A DNA stretch of 64,000 bases, taken from the NCBI GenBank assembly GCA_026874595.1, contig CM049319.1, forward strand, positions 12,551,601 through 12,615,600, read 5' to 3'. Shown here one piece after another: positions 36,703-50,292 of this stretch. How positions within the stretch are numbered: position 1 is the first letter of the stretch; every line of letters begins with the position of its first letter. The position numbers and the translations under genes were made by a program. Source of the stretch: Sipunculus nudus (lineage: Eukaryota; Annelida; Sipuncula; Golfingiida; Sipunculidae). The notes under the pieces were generated by a model that was not told where the DNA came from, ran no database searches, and saw nothing but the letters and a program-made list of their open reading frames with translations.

Positions 36703-37740
36703 GTGAGCATCATTATTTTAAGTCTTAGCTTGTTAAAATTCAAAGATTTTCTAGTGACGGTCACCTGCTGAATTTAATATTACGTAATATAAAAGGTGGT
36801 GGCAAATTCAACGTTTCATGCACACGCATCCAAAATGTTAACAACTGCAATGATTATTACCGAATCTTTAAATACACTTGCAAGTTTTTCTTTTTCTACA
36901 TAACTGGTGTTCGTACGTGGTGCGATGTCTTTGCATTAATTAACTCTATAATTAATCTTATCTTTTGTTTAATATTTATAATATACATTATAATATAGTG
37001 GGTGTAAGGTGCTTCGGAAACTTAAAAAAAATAAAAATCTTACATTAAACATGTAATACAGACAAAAAAGATATGGACAAAATCGTTCGGTATGCAGTAT
37101 TAGATTTATAGAAACTTATAAGAAAAATTTACTCTGTTGTATGGCAATCTTTTTTCGTCAACTGAGCTATCGTTTTCTTCATGGTATATACTGTTATACA
37201 GATTATTGTCATGATTTTATATGTGTATTATAACAAGAGGAAAGAGAATTGATCAATATTATTTTGTTAACTGCATGGTCCTAATAATATACAAATATCT
37301 TTCTACTGGTCAGTGGCCCTGGCATGAAAAGCGTTTTTTTTTCTTGAAATTTCAGGAACGATTGTCTCTCAAGGCATTATTTTCCCATATAGTGGGCCAT
37401 CCATGCTCTGAAAGTCCTCTAGAATTATTTTCTTTACGGCATCGCGTGTGAATAGCAGGCACCCATTTGGGATCAGACGAGTTTAGGAGGTAAAAAGATG
37501 TTGGTGGATGCCATTCATATTTGATGGTCACTTAGGTCACAAGGTATAAAATTCGGTTTTTCCCTTGCTTGGTGAAATATAGGCCACTTTCTTTATTTAA
37601 GATATCAATAATCGTTTTGTTGATTGCAAATGAAAATAAAATATTGCAAACTAAAAAACTTATTATGAATAATAAATTATAAATTGTAGATAATTTATTT
37701 TATAAAAATTTATCGATGAATTATCGAAATCCAATTTTTT
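36703..37740 (+). other. Intron-like sequence after family 2 copy 1
   Basis: From 36703 to about 37310 it aligns with 61718-62340 after copy 4. The match resumes at about 41189-41310 (against about 62360-62480). The 3.9 kb between, including LINE3, is therefore inserted in copy 1. Confidence 0.6.
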
Positions 37741-40145
37741 TCAAGAATTATGCAACTTTCTGATGTAAACTTAGCCTGGGAAATGTGGCGCTATGAATTT
37801 CTGAGAATTTCTAATAACAACGCGCCTTTTATTCGACGTCGCACCAAAGCTCGCGAAAATAAATGGTTCAATAATGATTTACTTAATGAGATTCACTTGC
37901 GTGATTATGCACATCGGAACGCATTAAGAACAAATCACAGTAATGACTGGTCTGCGTACCGACATCAGCGAAATTATGTTACAAATCTTATCAGATCCAC
38001 TCGTAGCCAGTATTATGCCACGCTGATACAAAAAAATGGCTCCAACCCTGGTTGTGTGTGGAAAGCTTTAAAACACATACTGCCTTCGAAAACCTCCTCG
38101 AATAAAGAAAGCGGAAAGATTGACCCTGATAAATTTAACCATTACTTTACTTCTGTTGGAAAAAATATTAACGATAAATTTCCGAAAACAATATTTACCT
38201 GCGATCATATTGGTAACCCGAATTTGGAATCTTTTGATTTTAATTCAGTTTCGAGTCAATTTGTTTTATCACAGTTGTTGAAAGTAAACTCCAGTATGAA
38301 AGAAGATATACTGGGAATGTCAGGATTTTTCCTTAAGATAGCCGCACCTTATATTTCAGCTCCATTAGCCCACATATTTAACATCTCACTTCAAACCGGC
38401 GAGTTTCCAGCAGATTGGAAGACCGCTAGGATCACTCCTATATACAAAGGATCTGGATGTAAGGATGATCCAAATAACTACCGACCGATCTCAGTTACAG
38501 GCCATGTGCCAAAAATAATAGAACAATTCGTTAAATCGCGCCTCATTACGTTTTTTGAAAGTAATAATCTGTTTTCGGATAAACAATTCGCTTATCTTCC
38601 TAATCGTTCAACTTCATTTGCCTAGCACAGCATAATTGACGAATGCTTAATCAGTCTTAATAACAATAATGTTACCGCCGCATGTTTCCTCGATGTAAAA
38701 AAAGGTTTTGATAGCCTTGATCATACTGTCTTACTTACAAAAATGAGCGACTATGGCATAAAAGGTATACCGCTTATGTGGTTCGAAAACTACCTGTCTA
38801 ATCGTAAGCAAGTGGTTTATTCTAATGGATTGCTTTCAGAACCACGCACCTTGGACATAGGTACCCCACAGGGCACTGTCCTTGGACCTATATTTTTCCT
38901 TTTTTATCTAAATGATCTTCCAATGTTCCTCAGTGAGAAATGCGTCATTTATGCTGATGATATTTCAATTTATTCTTCAGCGAATTCAGCCGCTAAAGCT
39001 ATAGAGTCATTACAAGTAAATCTCGAAATTGCACTTAAATGGTTTAGAGAGAATCGACTCAGTATAAATCCCCAAAAATCATCATTCATATTATTTGGCC
39101 CCAAGTCTAAAACCAATGGAAATCAACTGAACATTTCCATGGATAACATTACAGTGATGCCGGTTGAACACACACAGCTTTTAGGTGTTATCATCGACGC
39201 TGGTCTTACATGGAAAAAACATATTCAACTGGTGTGCGACAAAATAGTATCAAAACTAGGTCTCCTTTTCAGATTAAGTAAAACCTTAGATGTCTTTAGC
39301 TTAAACACACTTTACAATGCCTTAATTCAGAGTCACATTGATTATTGTATATCTGTCTGGGGTAATTCCTCCAAAACGTATTTATTACAACTCCAAAAAC
39401 TTCAAAATAGAGCTGCTAGAATCGTTACTAAAACTTATGATACCAATATATCCTCTACATCATTGATTGCAACATTGGGTTGGATGAATGTTAAACAGAG
39501 ATACCAATATTTTGTTTCTTTAATGGTCTTTAAATGTTTGTCTGGTAATGTCCCTCCCTCTCTTACGCATACGTTCAACCGTGTTAATAGTGCATATAAT
39601 ACTCGTTTTTCTCAGGGCTTCAATTTATCATTACCTAAACCAAACAGAGAATCCTTCAAAGCAAGTCTTGCATATGCTGGTCCCATCCACTGGAATTCTT
39701 TACCTGTAAGTGTCAAATCTGCAACCAGTCTCTGCCAGTTTAAATCATTGTACAAGCAATTTATGCCATATAATTTTTCATAGCTTGTTCACAGGTGCCT
39801 TTTCGTCTTTGTATTCATTACCTATATTACTGTGTCATTATGTAATATATTTATTGTGAAATCACGATCTTACATGTTTTAATTTTTAGTCAGGCCTCTT
39901 TTTTAAATTTATTTACTCAATATTCGTGTATATCATTTAAGAATTTTTTTTTCTATGATCATTTTAAACCATGTATGTATAACTGTTTTTTATGTATGCA
40001 TGTATTTTAGTTTCTGTTCTTTCATATTTGCTTTTTTATCTGTGTACTTATCTATATCATCTAGACCAGGACCCTATTGAAAAACAGCTTTTGCTGAATA
40101 GGCTATCCTGGTTAAAAATGTATTATAAATAAATAAAAAATAAAT
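37740..40145 (+). mobile_element. LINE3, 5'-truncated CR1-group retrotransposon
   Basis: Starts inside the ORF2 linker at about 37740 and ends after a short 3' UTR in an (AAATAA)n tail. Its RT is related to LINE2 but clearly different. The truncated 5' end is the usual product of incomplete reverse transcription. Confidence 0.85.
37750..39783 (+). pseudogene. LINE3 ORF2 reverse transcriptase, one in-frame stop
   Basis: A single frame of about 677 codons is broken only by TAG at 38623-38625 (after PNRSTSFA). The linker shows RTKARENKWFNNDL. RT motifs are YRPISVTGHVPK, motif A FLDVKKGFDSLDH, motif B PQGTVLGPIFFLFYLNDLP, motif C YADD, then LLGVIIDAGLTWKKH. The end resembles that of LINE2 (WNSLPVSVKSA..CQFK). 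The endonuclease is missing through 5' truncation. Confidence 0.85.
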
Positions 40146-40819
40146 AAATATATTGCACATTGGCTAAGCGGCCAGGGGGATTCATCCCGCCGGACAGTTA
40201 TTATAGAATTATATTTTAAAGTTAAATAATTCCTACATAGGCCTGGGTGTTTATTGTTTTTATTCACGTTACATAAAAGATCATGCAGGCCATATTGGTT
40301 AATCAAAAGTCACAGGCATTATAGGTAGTACTCATTATAAACACAAAAGTGTAAACGTCTGTATTTTAACAAGACTGATGCTAGAGTATGAATAATCGTA
40401 GAAAAGGGGCGTTTCAGGTTGTTTTAGGCTGTTTAAATATCCTGGAATTTCGGGAATTCAAGGGTTCAAGAATGGAAATTCTTAATACTTTCCAAGGAAA
40501 GAGCAACACAATTCGTCAAAATATTTTTCGCACAATGTGTATGACCGCCACCTCACCCCCACCACCGGGGGCCATTGGTCTTCTGGCATGGTTTTTCCCT
40601 GGTGATTATCAGGTGCTGCTAGGGATTTCTGTAAACGACGACCGCCCTGAAATGCAGGCTTTTTGCATGATTGGTCAGTTAATCGATAGCGTTCTGACAT
40701 TGCAGGACCACAGATCTAACAAAGAATAACTACAGATATGTATTTCTTTTTTGCGTATAGCTTGCCTCTATAGAGATCGTCCGCAAAAAATTGATTGGTT
40801 TCACTGCCAAGTGTTTAAT

Positions 40820-41136
40820 CCCTAAAATTCTTGAAAAGGGACAAAAAGGCCAAATTTGTACTTTTTGAGAACTCTTATGCCACTGATTATACTAAATCCC
40901 AGAAATGCCGCCCATAAAAAATACGTACAAACGTTCGCTAATCATTTTGTAGGTTCCATTGTCCAGTTTATAATCCCTGGAATACTTGAACATGGGACAA
41001 AAAAGACAAATTTGTATTTTTTGAGGAATTCCTTGTGCCACTCATTAAACTAATTCCTCGAAATGCCGCCCCCCAAAATGTGCCGCCCGGGGCGGACCGC
41101 CCCTGCCGCCCCCCCCCCCCCTTAGGTACGCCACTG
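40820..41136 (-). mobile_element. hAT-like non-autonomous element end
   Basis: The right edge reads GGTACGCCACTG. On the minus strand this is CAGTGGCGTACC, a typical hAT-type terminus, followed by C/G-rich GCCGCCC repeats. Inside, a 90-bp segment is repeated imperfectly (about 40828-40915 and 40982-41073, both with GGGACAAAAA and AAATGCCGCCC). I could not place the other end. Confidence 0.4.
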
Positions 41137-42236
41137 CCTTAATCTTAGTCATTTTATCAAACATTAGAATCCTATTGTTTGCTATCTGACTGTGGCCATT
41201 AAGGGGAGCTGGCGACTATGTCATGGCTTAATTTTATTTTGCTATAGATGTCAGTTTGTTCTGTGTTAACATACATTGACAATTTTAAAGCAGTTTCTTT
41301 AACAAAATGAAGTTGTCATTTCTTTCCATTGCGGTGATATAAACATTTTTTTTATTTCTGTCCTATTGCCACGAAGCAGATCAAGTCTTGAATGGACGCA
41401 TTCTGCAATTATTTTATTGATGATAGTGCTAACCGGTGTGTATATAATCATATAGTCTTTTTTCGACTAGCGTTATTTATATTCAGAGCCAGATAGAGAA
41501 TATTAAAAACACTAGCATGTACATGTTACTATGACGACTTTAGTGTTAAGAATAATAATATCATGATATATAATGTGTATCAATAATACACATGGTTTTC
41601 CCTAGAGAAATCTCACGGTCCCTCCTTGGTTTCAAGTCAATGTTTTAGTACTAACTGTAGGCAATTGTGCACTGTAGACCCATGAGAAAACAATCTTGAT
41701 ATCACGCCGTGACTGCTTCACTGGTTGAAAAATCCTTCAAGTTTAAAATATAAAACCTTAAATATTAAAATCAGGATGAGAGCATTTGACAGATAGTCAA
41801 GATCATAAATGGTAGGGAAGTTTCTGATGACTGTATTTGCAGAACCGAATCTGGGGGTGGGGGGCGTTGGGAGGGCGGTGCATAAAGGAGTACGGACATC
41901 CCTCCCCCTTTCTGTCGCCACAGCCTTTATCTAAGGTTTTCAGACCAATGTTTAAAGCCTTATTCCCCCTTTTCCAGACCTGGGACTTTTATTAGTTTTT
42001 TATGAGTCCCCCTTGGTTGAACCCCTCTTTTCCTAAACCCTGATTCGCCCCAGAATTGTGCTTAGCTCTATACATAGCCAAAGTTGAACGGTCGTGCTCT
42101 TGTTGTAGGGAATATTTGAATATTATTCTGTCATTTGCAAAACTCGTGCTGTCTGATTTGCTCCATGAAGTCCTGCTTTGGACGTGTTTGGGTTACGATG
42201 TTATAAACAAATGCATGGTATAAACAACACGGACAT
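41137..42236. other. Intergenic stretch
   Basis: 41189-41310 continues the family 2 intron homology (see 36703). The rest shows no gene or element that I can support. Confidence 0.4.
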
Positions 42237-44581
42237 CAGGGGCGTAGAAAGCGGGGGGGGGGGGCGGGGGGAGGGGGGGATGCATACCCCCATGAGTTTT
42301 AGGTGGGGGGGGGTGTGTACTATCACCCCCCACCCCCGGTTTCTATGGGGGAAAGCAAAACTATAGTTATTATGCAATACATACCAGTCAATAGTAATAA
42401 AATTTACAACGAACGATGTCAGGTATGAGAAGTAACAACTATCTCGCGTCGTCAAACATTCAAGGATCGTTTGTTCGTTATTCAGAGTTTCACCACAGGT
42501 TTCCGTATATATTGTATCTGGAATGGAGATACGTTCATAATATTCAATTACAGTCTGACCGTAATTACTATTATCGTTAAGTATACAATTTATTATGCAG
42601 ACTATGACCTCAGTAGCTATATAGCTGTATGATAATCTATTAATCATATGAATTAATATGTTTAATTATTCTACAAATAACCCATTCTCATAAATTATAA
42701 TGCATTCGGCCAAAAGCACGGTAAACCAGCATAAAAATTAAACAATTTTTATAAAAAAAAGATTAAATTAAGTATCTTGATTGAATAGGGAAAATAAATT
42801 AAATAAGTCTATTTCAAGATTTTAAAATTTTATTGAAGGAAAATCATATCTTCATAATCATTCCAATATAAGTGGTCAGTGTAGTCTATAAATTGTTATT
42901 GCTTATATAAGATACCAAAGAATTCTTGAACTAACAGGCATAGTTATGTATTTTAGACAATATGTATAAAGGGAAATAATAAGAAATTTCTAAAAAGGAC
43001 AGATAAACCCAGAAAAATCCCTTGCGAGAATAGTTAAAAAATCTTTTTTTTTCTTCACATTTTCAACTATATCTTATATAGAATCATCATAACAGAATCA
43101 TTGCAAACAAGCATTCATGTCATAAAATGAAGTATTTGGCAAATCAGAGATGGTCATTCAGAAGGTATTTGTTGATTTCACATGGAATGACAAAAAAAGC
43201 ATTCCTACATATTTGATACCTTTTTTTAAAGAAGAAAACTTAGTATCATCAAAATTATTATTTTCCTTGTAATATAGTTAAAGTTGAGCACATTAGAATG
43301 AATGAAACTTGATTTTATCAAATGTTTGGCTCGGAATGATTTTTATCATATACTGTGGCTGTAAAGGGCATTGACATTTATGGAAACCTCTGAGAAATTA
43401 TGTGCCCTGGTTTAAAGAAAGTGGATGAAACTGCTGCATGAACTTGACAATAAAAATACACTTATATAGTGTTTTTTCTTTGTAAATCCTGGCCATTGTG
43501 GCTAATGATGAGTTATAAAGTCACTCCTACAAGTTTCTACTTCTTTTAGGCAAGTTCTGCCCCCGTGTAGTAAACTACTGAATCTAAAGACAGAGTATCA
43601 GCATAAGAAGTAATGCATTCTTCTGAAAGTTTACCTTTAACATGGAAATGTTAAGCAATCTTGAAACTTCAGCCTCATGTTATATACATATTGTATCACT
43701 AACTAACTGCGTTTCAACTTCGCAAACAGAAGCGAGAGGAGGCGCCAAACAGTCGGGCATTTCTTGGACTAGATGACAAGAAACTTCTGCGACATCTACC
43801 ACTTAAAGCGTTCATACTACTGCACCATTTAAGAGAATAAGAACTTAACAAGTATATGTTTCTCTCCTGCGTTTTACGTGATTCCGCCATATGATCATCA
43901 TCACATGGCATAATAAGAAATGACTCGAATGATGATAAAATATATCTATCATACAGTTTATTCCGACAACCAATTGGGTTTTATTTCATTATTTACCGTG
44001 CTTGACAAAACCCTTTTAATCAAGCTTTGTAAACAGAGTTTGCTAAGCATTTTATTTTCTGCATAGCTGCAGGTTGATAAGGAATATAATTTTGATGATT
44101 TTAACTTTACCCCGTTTCTTATTTATTATCGTTCTTGATTTTATGATTTTTTTCGAGTGATTTATCATTTATAATTTATTGGTTTATTCATTAGTTGTGG
44201 ATTCATTTAATTGTTATCTAACAATATCACTTCTCCTAGACTTAAATACTTAAAGGAATACATGATACTAGTTCTATTCTAAATCATGTAGCAGTGTACA
44301 CTTATGATCAAGATAACATCTAGATACCTGATATTATGATCGTCGATTCTCATGGTTATAATTTAATCAGAAACAAAATAAAATATTACTGTCATGAAAT
44401 AATGTGCAGGACAATTTGTTTATTGCTGAAATTAGAGCGATAGACTGAGAGTTATAAAAACGCACGAGGTAATCATTCTACAATGTACACTTTTGATTTT
44501 TTTATAACTATATATTATACAATGAACTTTCCGTGCACACAAACACCCACACACTTATTAATATATATACATACGAACACA

Positions 44582-44626
<45 letters not shown>

Positions 44627-44679
44627 GTATATATATAGATAACATCCCCCCCAGGTCCGAAGACCTTTCTACGCCACTG
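42237..44679. mobile_element. Possible hAT-like element (opposed termini)
   Basis: CAGGGGCGTAGAAAG starts at 42237, and CTTTCTACGCCACTG, its near-complement, ends at 44679. G-runs lie inside the left end and a C-run inside the right. The 8-bp flanks (ACGGACAT and ATGATCAG) do not match, so this may be two elements or an old one. No transposase was recognised in between. (AT)n lies at 44584-44640. Confidence 0.35.
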
Positions 44680-44989
44680 ATGATCAGATTTTGGTGTGGA
44701 TCTGGTGCATATATGGATTCAGGAACGCCATCAAGGAATATTCACAAATGTACAGTTACTTATGCAAGAAAGAAGCTGAGAATAAAGGCCGATTAAGTGA
44801 AGGCAAACACGGTTTTTGGCGCATCCCACCATAGGGACCCACATGGCACAGGCTTGCAATCCTTAAAATGCAGAGTTCTAGTTGTATTTAGAATAGTAAA
44901 AAAATAATATGGTTGGATATTTCCATGCACTCTTCTTTTTCAGTGCTGATTTGTTAACTGTTTCTATCAGATGTGCACAACATATGTGG

Positions 44990-46721
44990 GCGAAATGTTT
45001 GTCTTTGAACTGCTGCATGCAAATGCATTCACACTGAATGTGAAAACTTACGAGATACTGTGGTCACTGAGTCTGTTTTTAGAGTTTGGAGATACAGAAC
45101 CCTGAAGCTGATCAAACTCATACTCTCGGATGCGTATAATAAGTGCGGTGAAATGCATACCTTTCTCCTGGGACATACACATGTTGTCAAACTGGATGTG
45201 ATAACATTAGAGATATTGTTGAGGTTATTTACGTAGAATTAGAGAATATGTAACCAATTAATATTTTATTAATGTTCAGATAAAGAACTCTTAAGTTGAT
45301 CAAAATTAAGGAAATGTATTTAGCTCAAGTAACTAAAGTTTTACAATAAACTTTTCATGTAGGATAGAGAGATAATTTACTTCAGCCCGACGCAGACATA
45401 AATGATAACCTGGGTCTTATATGGACAGAGCGATAGCATATAACTTCCGACCACTGACACGAGTGCTAATATGAACGTCATCCATCTTAGGCACGAGTGA
45501 TTATTTGTTTCGATCAACACAAACAAGAATGATATCATATCATCCGTATATAATAAAGGCATGAGTTAAGACATAACCTCCAACCGACATAGATAATATT
45601 TTGTATGAATTTGTATATGTATGTATCAATTACAGCCTTTGTGGACCCCTTAACGCAAAGTTAAATTTATCATTATTATCCCCATAGCAGTTTGGTCAGG
45701 AGAAAACCCTTTATATATGTTATTTTCTTGTACGCTTTATTGAAAACTTGCTGTTTTCTGCTGTTGGTATGCTGACTAATGTTTGTATTCAATATGGGAA
45801 GTCCACTCTTAGAAAAAAGGGTTCCAACTAGAACCCAAAAGGGTTCTTCAGAATGGACTGAGTGAGAAACCTTTTAAGGTTCCAGCTAAAACCTTCAAGC
45901 GGGGAACCTCCCTAAGGTTCTTTTATGGAACCTATAAGGTTTCATAGAAAAACTCTTTAGAGGTTCTGAGAAGAACCCTCTAAGGTTCTTCACTGTGGAC
46001 TGAGTGGGGAACCTTTTAGGTTCTTGGTGGAACCAATGTGTAGGGTTCTTCACAGAACCTTCAATGAATTTTTATTTAAGAAAACAGTCTAGGATGTCCT
46101 ATTATATGTTTACGATAAATTAATTACGTCATATGTCCATACATATTTGATAGAGTACAGAAGAGGAACAGCTGTCTTCGGTCTAAATTATGGTAACCAT
46201 AGGCAACCCAGACTGCCACAGGCGAGGCAAACATCCACATTGATTTGTGATCTTGTGCTGTGCTTAATTTCGCATGGATTTGTGGAATTGATCAACTCAA
46301 TTAATTCTCAGAGTGGATGATGTTTGCATTTGTAGAACTATTTAAACGCACTGGCGCCAGGTGAAAGAAAGCATTGCATACATATAGCTTGTGCTATAGA
46401 AACGTGGGACTCCCGTCCGAACAAAACCATGCATGTGGCTCTTAAATAACTGACCGCCATATAACTAACTGACCGCCATATAAATGCAGTATACTAGACG
46501 TACATGAGAATAGGTGAAAACCCTAAGGGTACTAGATTAAACAGACCATGCAGCGTTGCGTTAAATTTTTCAGCCTATAGATGGAGGTCAAGGAGGTCTT
46601 CCTGTGAGGCCACACATTTTCGCAACTGATTTATAAAAAGGGTGCCCTTCATGGCACACACGTTATACTTACTTTGCATTGTAACTTAGGATATGTAGTG
46701 ACACTCCGATAAACACATGCC

Positions 46722-46773
<52 letters not shown>

Positions 46774-46877
46774 CAAGTATACAGTTTTATGACTGAGTGT
46801 GTCTGCGAAGCAGTTTGCAACCTCGCTTGAACTGAAGGTTTATATCCTCTTTGTATAGAATTTTCCGTTGCAGCATC
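44990..46877 (+). promoter_or_regulatory. Family 2 upstream region, copy 2
   Basis: Aligns with 58610-60435 upstream of copy 3 over most of its length (for example the TCAATTACAGCCTTTGTGGA block at 45630 against 58910). The core before the ATG is 46340-46877. It contains a CACTA-like insertion (45804-46090) and an expanded (AT)n at about 46723-46771. Confidence 0.5.
45804..46090. mobile_element. GGTTCT-rich palindromic repeat, CACTA-like
   Basis: Begins CACTCTTAGAAAAAAGGGTT, contains many alternating GGTTCTT and AAGAACC blocks, and fades near TTTTTATTTAAGAAAAC. Copy 3 (59090-59105) joins GGGAAGTC directly to a GAACAGCCGTC-type sequence, so about 350 bp are extra here. A start with CACT and a complementary end suggest a short EnSpm/CACTA-type element. 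Confidence 0.5.
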
Positions 46878-48421
46878 ATGGACTCAAAGATTTTCAGCAT
46901 TCTCCTTGTGGTTGGTGAGCATCATTATTATAAGTCTTAGCTTGTTAAAATTACAAGGTTATGTAATAACGGTCACCTACTGAATTTATTCAACAGTATA
47001 TAAGTGGTCGTAGATGCACACCCATGCAAAATGTTAACTATTGCAATGATTAGTATATACCTAATATTTTACTTCTGTTAATGTTAAAATATTAATGTAA
47101 TTATATAAATGTAATATAAAAACAGAATTCATATTTTTTTGTTATCTGGTCCTACTAAAACATACAACTTACTACGCCTCTGGCCTCTGTGGTCCTGTCT
47201 CGCAAGGCGTGTTTTCTTTTCTTGAAATTTTTGTAACGAATAATAGTGTCTGTCATTTACATAATTATCCCCATAAATTCTGAGAAACGTAATAAAATTT
47301 CACAAAGTGGTCTTCAAAGGGCCATTTGTCAGAAGCTCTGCCAGCTAACCTGATACATGTCAACTCGGAACACCAGTGAACTCAGTTCATATCAAAACCC
47401 ACTCCAAGCATAGCGGCGGAAGCCCTTCGGGATTCTCCAAACACAAGAATAGGTAATATGCTAGTAATTATGGTAAGAGAAAACCTCTGATTTGATATAT
47501 GGTACACTCTGTCTCAGTTTCCGTTGGCGCCTTCCTTGTGTCGTCTGCTGAAGGTGGAGGGGTTGCGCCAGCTCCGACAACAGCGCCACCGGCAACAACT
47601 GCGGCACCTCCACAAACAACAGCCGGGAGCAGCATGACACCTACCCCAGCAGCTGTGCAGACGACAGCAGAGGACAGTGGCGTGTAAGTGCTATTAAATT
47701 TACTAATTTTAATTGATAAGACTTCTAATTACTAATTATACCTGAGGCATGCAGGAGGAATCATTTCTCCATCGCTGTTGGTTGGTTTGTTGGTTATTTG
47801 ATATGTTGGTTTGTCAGTTTATTTGTAAGCGAGTTCACTCAAACAGTTTTGAAAGATTATAACAAATTAATAATCTATAAAATTTTAAAGCTGTGTATAG
47901 ACTATATCAGATATTGATCTGGACCAGTTCAAATCCGGATCGTGGTTTAGCCCGGACTGAAACCCGATTCTGATTTAGTCTAAAACAATTACTGATTTTT
48001 CCAGACCAAATCCAGATAAGGATACTACAGTGAAAATGTCATTAGATTCCGTTCATGACTGCGTGAGTTGTGAACAAATACACATATAGACACACAAACG
48101 AACGGTCATGAACGCATATGTTCCTGGCGTAGGAAAATAATGCCATCTGCCCATACTTTTCACTCAATAGTTTCCCGTGAGTTAAGGCAATTTGTAAAAT
48201 TAAATGTTAAAAGTCAAAATAAGAGTCATTTTAACAAATGAAAAGATTCGATGAATAAGATTATTGGCGCAGGTACCTGACATACAGATTTAATTAATGA
48301 AATAAAAGGAGTACTTTTGCCTTCCAATATACACAACATAGTCTTTGTTTAAATTGAAATATTTTAAACTTTATGAATGAAAGTTTTTCTGGTTTGTATG
48401 TAAAATAGAGATATTTGTTAA

Positions 48422-48468
<47 letters not shown>

Positions 48469-50292
48469 TATATATATGGATATATTTAGTGACAATTATT
48501 GCATTATTTAAATAGCAATATAATAAAGGTTTTGTTTTCTATTCATATTTATACTATCCACACTCGAGACAAAATAAATGATAATATAGTATGCTATACC
48601 GGATAATTGCAGCATGACCAATAAATTACCCATATGAACATCAAATAACTAAATAAATATTAATTATTATTATAATTATTCTTTATCTAAAAAAATGAAA
48701 TTTAATATTTGATAAATATGGTAATTTAAACATTGATTGGCTAATAAAATTTAAAATGTTGATACAGTTAGGACCTGGGTCAAGGGTATAGGTGGCCATT
48801 TCCTTTAACTGGCTACAGAGAGGAAGTCATTTTCCTTATTACTGAAGATCTTTGTTTCGGCCGGACTGGATCCCGATCGGGATATGATCTCCATAAAATC
48901 TGGTCCATTTTCCACACATTTAAAAGTTATTTTAGGAAAGCTCTTTCAGAGCACAAATTAGCAACATAACCAAGAACCTGGTCTTCATTTGCAAAAGAAA
49001 ATCCACGAAAAATGGGAGAGACGATTCCGCAGAACAAAATTGGTATGTCTTAACTTACAATGAAACATTACCGAGGACGTAAACAAATAGACAGCAGACA
49101 AACGAAGACGTCCTGTGTATCTCCGTGGGTGGTGGGGGTTGTGGGGGGGGGGGGGGGGGATGGATGTGTTTCTGTTTGAGTTTTTACAATTACATATTAC
49201 ATTGCGCCAAGCCTTCTTATAGGTTTTTTGTACCACATCAACGAACATTGCAAAACTACTTAGAAGAGAATGAATAAAAAGTACCATATCAATACTTTTT
49301 TATGTACGAAATATAGTGAGTCAAGTATCTATATCACATGACCATCTAACTACATTTTTTACCAGTACCTTACTATTAAGGGTCAATTAATATGCAAAAA
49401 GTATGAGAGACATTTTTCATAACAACTGTGTTTTTTTACATATACCGTAAATTCCCTTTTAACGTTCACCCCGACAACATGACCATGCACCCGACCATAT
49501 TGCGTTTCGGGAAGGAATATTACATATTTTAAAAGCCTGTTAAGATCTAAGAAGACGAGACAGTTTTGCTTTACTGTACTTTCGCACACACAGATTTTCA
49601 TAATTTGTACAGTTCTGTGTGTATTTTTTTTAATTTATAAAATTATTTAGAAAAATATCCACATAATTCAGGTTTTTAATACATAATTTTTACTATCCAC
49701 GAAAGTAACAATAAAATAGTACAGTATGCTACACCAGATTTCTAAGAACTCCTACCATTCTGTGGCATGGTAAAAGCCAGCGCTTTTCCATTTGGCTACT
49801 GCTGCGCGAGGCAGTTAATGTGCTTAGCGAGAGATGTTGTATTGCCTCGAGACTTCTTCCACGTCTTGCTATGGGTATAAATAAGGGAACACTGTCCAGA
49901 GGCTGTGCGAGAGTTTCTGCGAGAGCAAGAGGGACCACCCTAGCTGGACCTTGCTTATTATTACTATTTTCGCATTTCTTCTTGGTAATCTACTATAATA
50001 AGTTATTTCAGTTCTGGATTAAATGATACAAAAACAGTTACGTGATCTAATTAAGTGGGCTTTATTGGCCCACTAACTATGACGTTGTACGTGACCAAAA
50101 AAGATTATTCAATAAAAGTCACATAAGCAATTATATATACTAGGTTGAGGGCCTACGTGTTTATGGTTTAAATAAATATGCATACAAGAAATAAAATTTC
50201 ATGAATTTTGTTTTCTTTTTAGATTCCCACTGTTACCATACAAGACTTTACTGATCGGGTGCAGTATGATGGCCATAATAAGATTCATGTAA
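46878..50292 (+). CDS. Family 2 secreted mucin-like protein (copy 2), predicted three exons
   Basis: Exon 1 is 46878-46914 (GTGAGC donor, phase 1). Exon 2 is 47518-47683, after CTCTGTCTCAG. Joined, they give signal peptide MDSKIFSILLVVVSVGAFLV plus SSA, cleaved before EGGG. Then comes a Pro/Thr/Ala-rich stretch (TTAPPATTAAPPQTT) suited to O-glycosylation. Exon 2 either stops at TAA 47685-47687 (68 aa) or splices at GTAAGT (47684). In the second case a phase-matched exon after CTTTTTAG (50223-50292) adds FPLLPYKTLLIGCSMMAIIR and FM (90 aa), perhaps a membrane or GPI tail. Exons 1-2 are well supported; exon 3 is tentative. Confidence 0.55.
47684..50222 (+). other. Predicted intron 2 of family 2 copy 2
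   Basis: 2.5 kb with no gene recognised. It contains (AT)n at about 48426-48464 and a G-run at 49142-49159. Confidence 0.4.

Noticed and set aside
43141-43480. Possible decayed LINE fragment (VFVDFTWNDKKS)
   Set aside because: One short F-x-WN-like match with no second motif; too weak to report as a feature.
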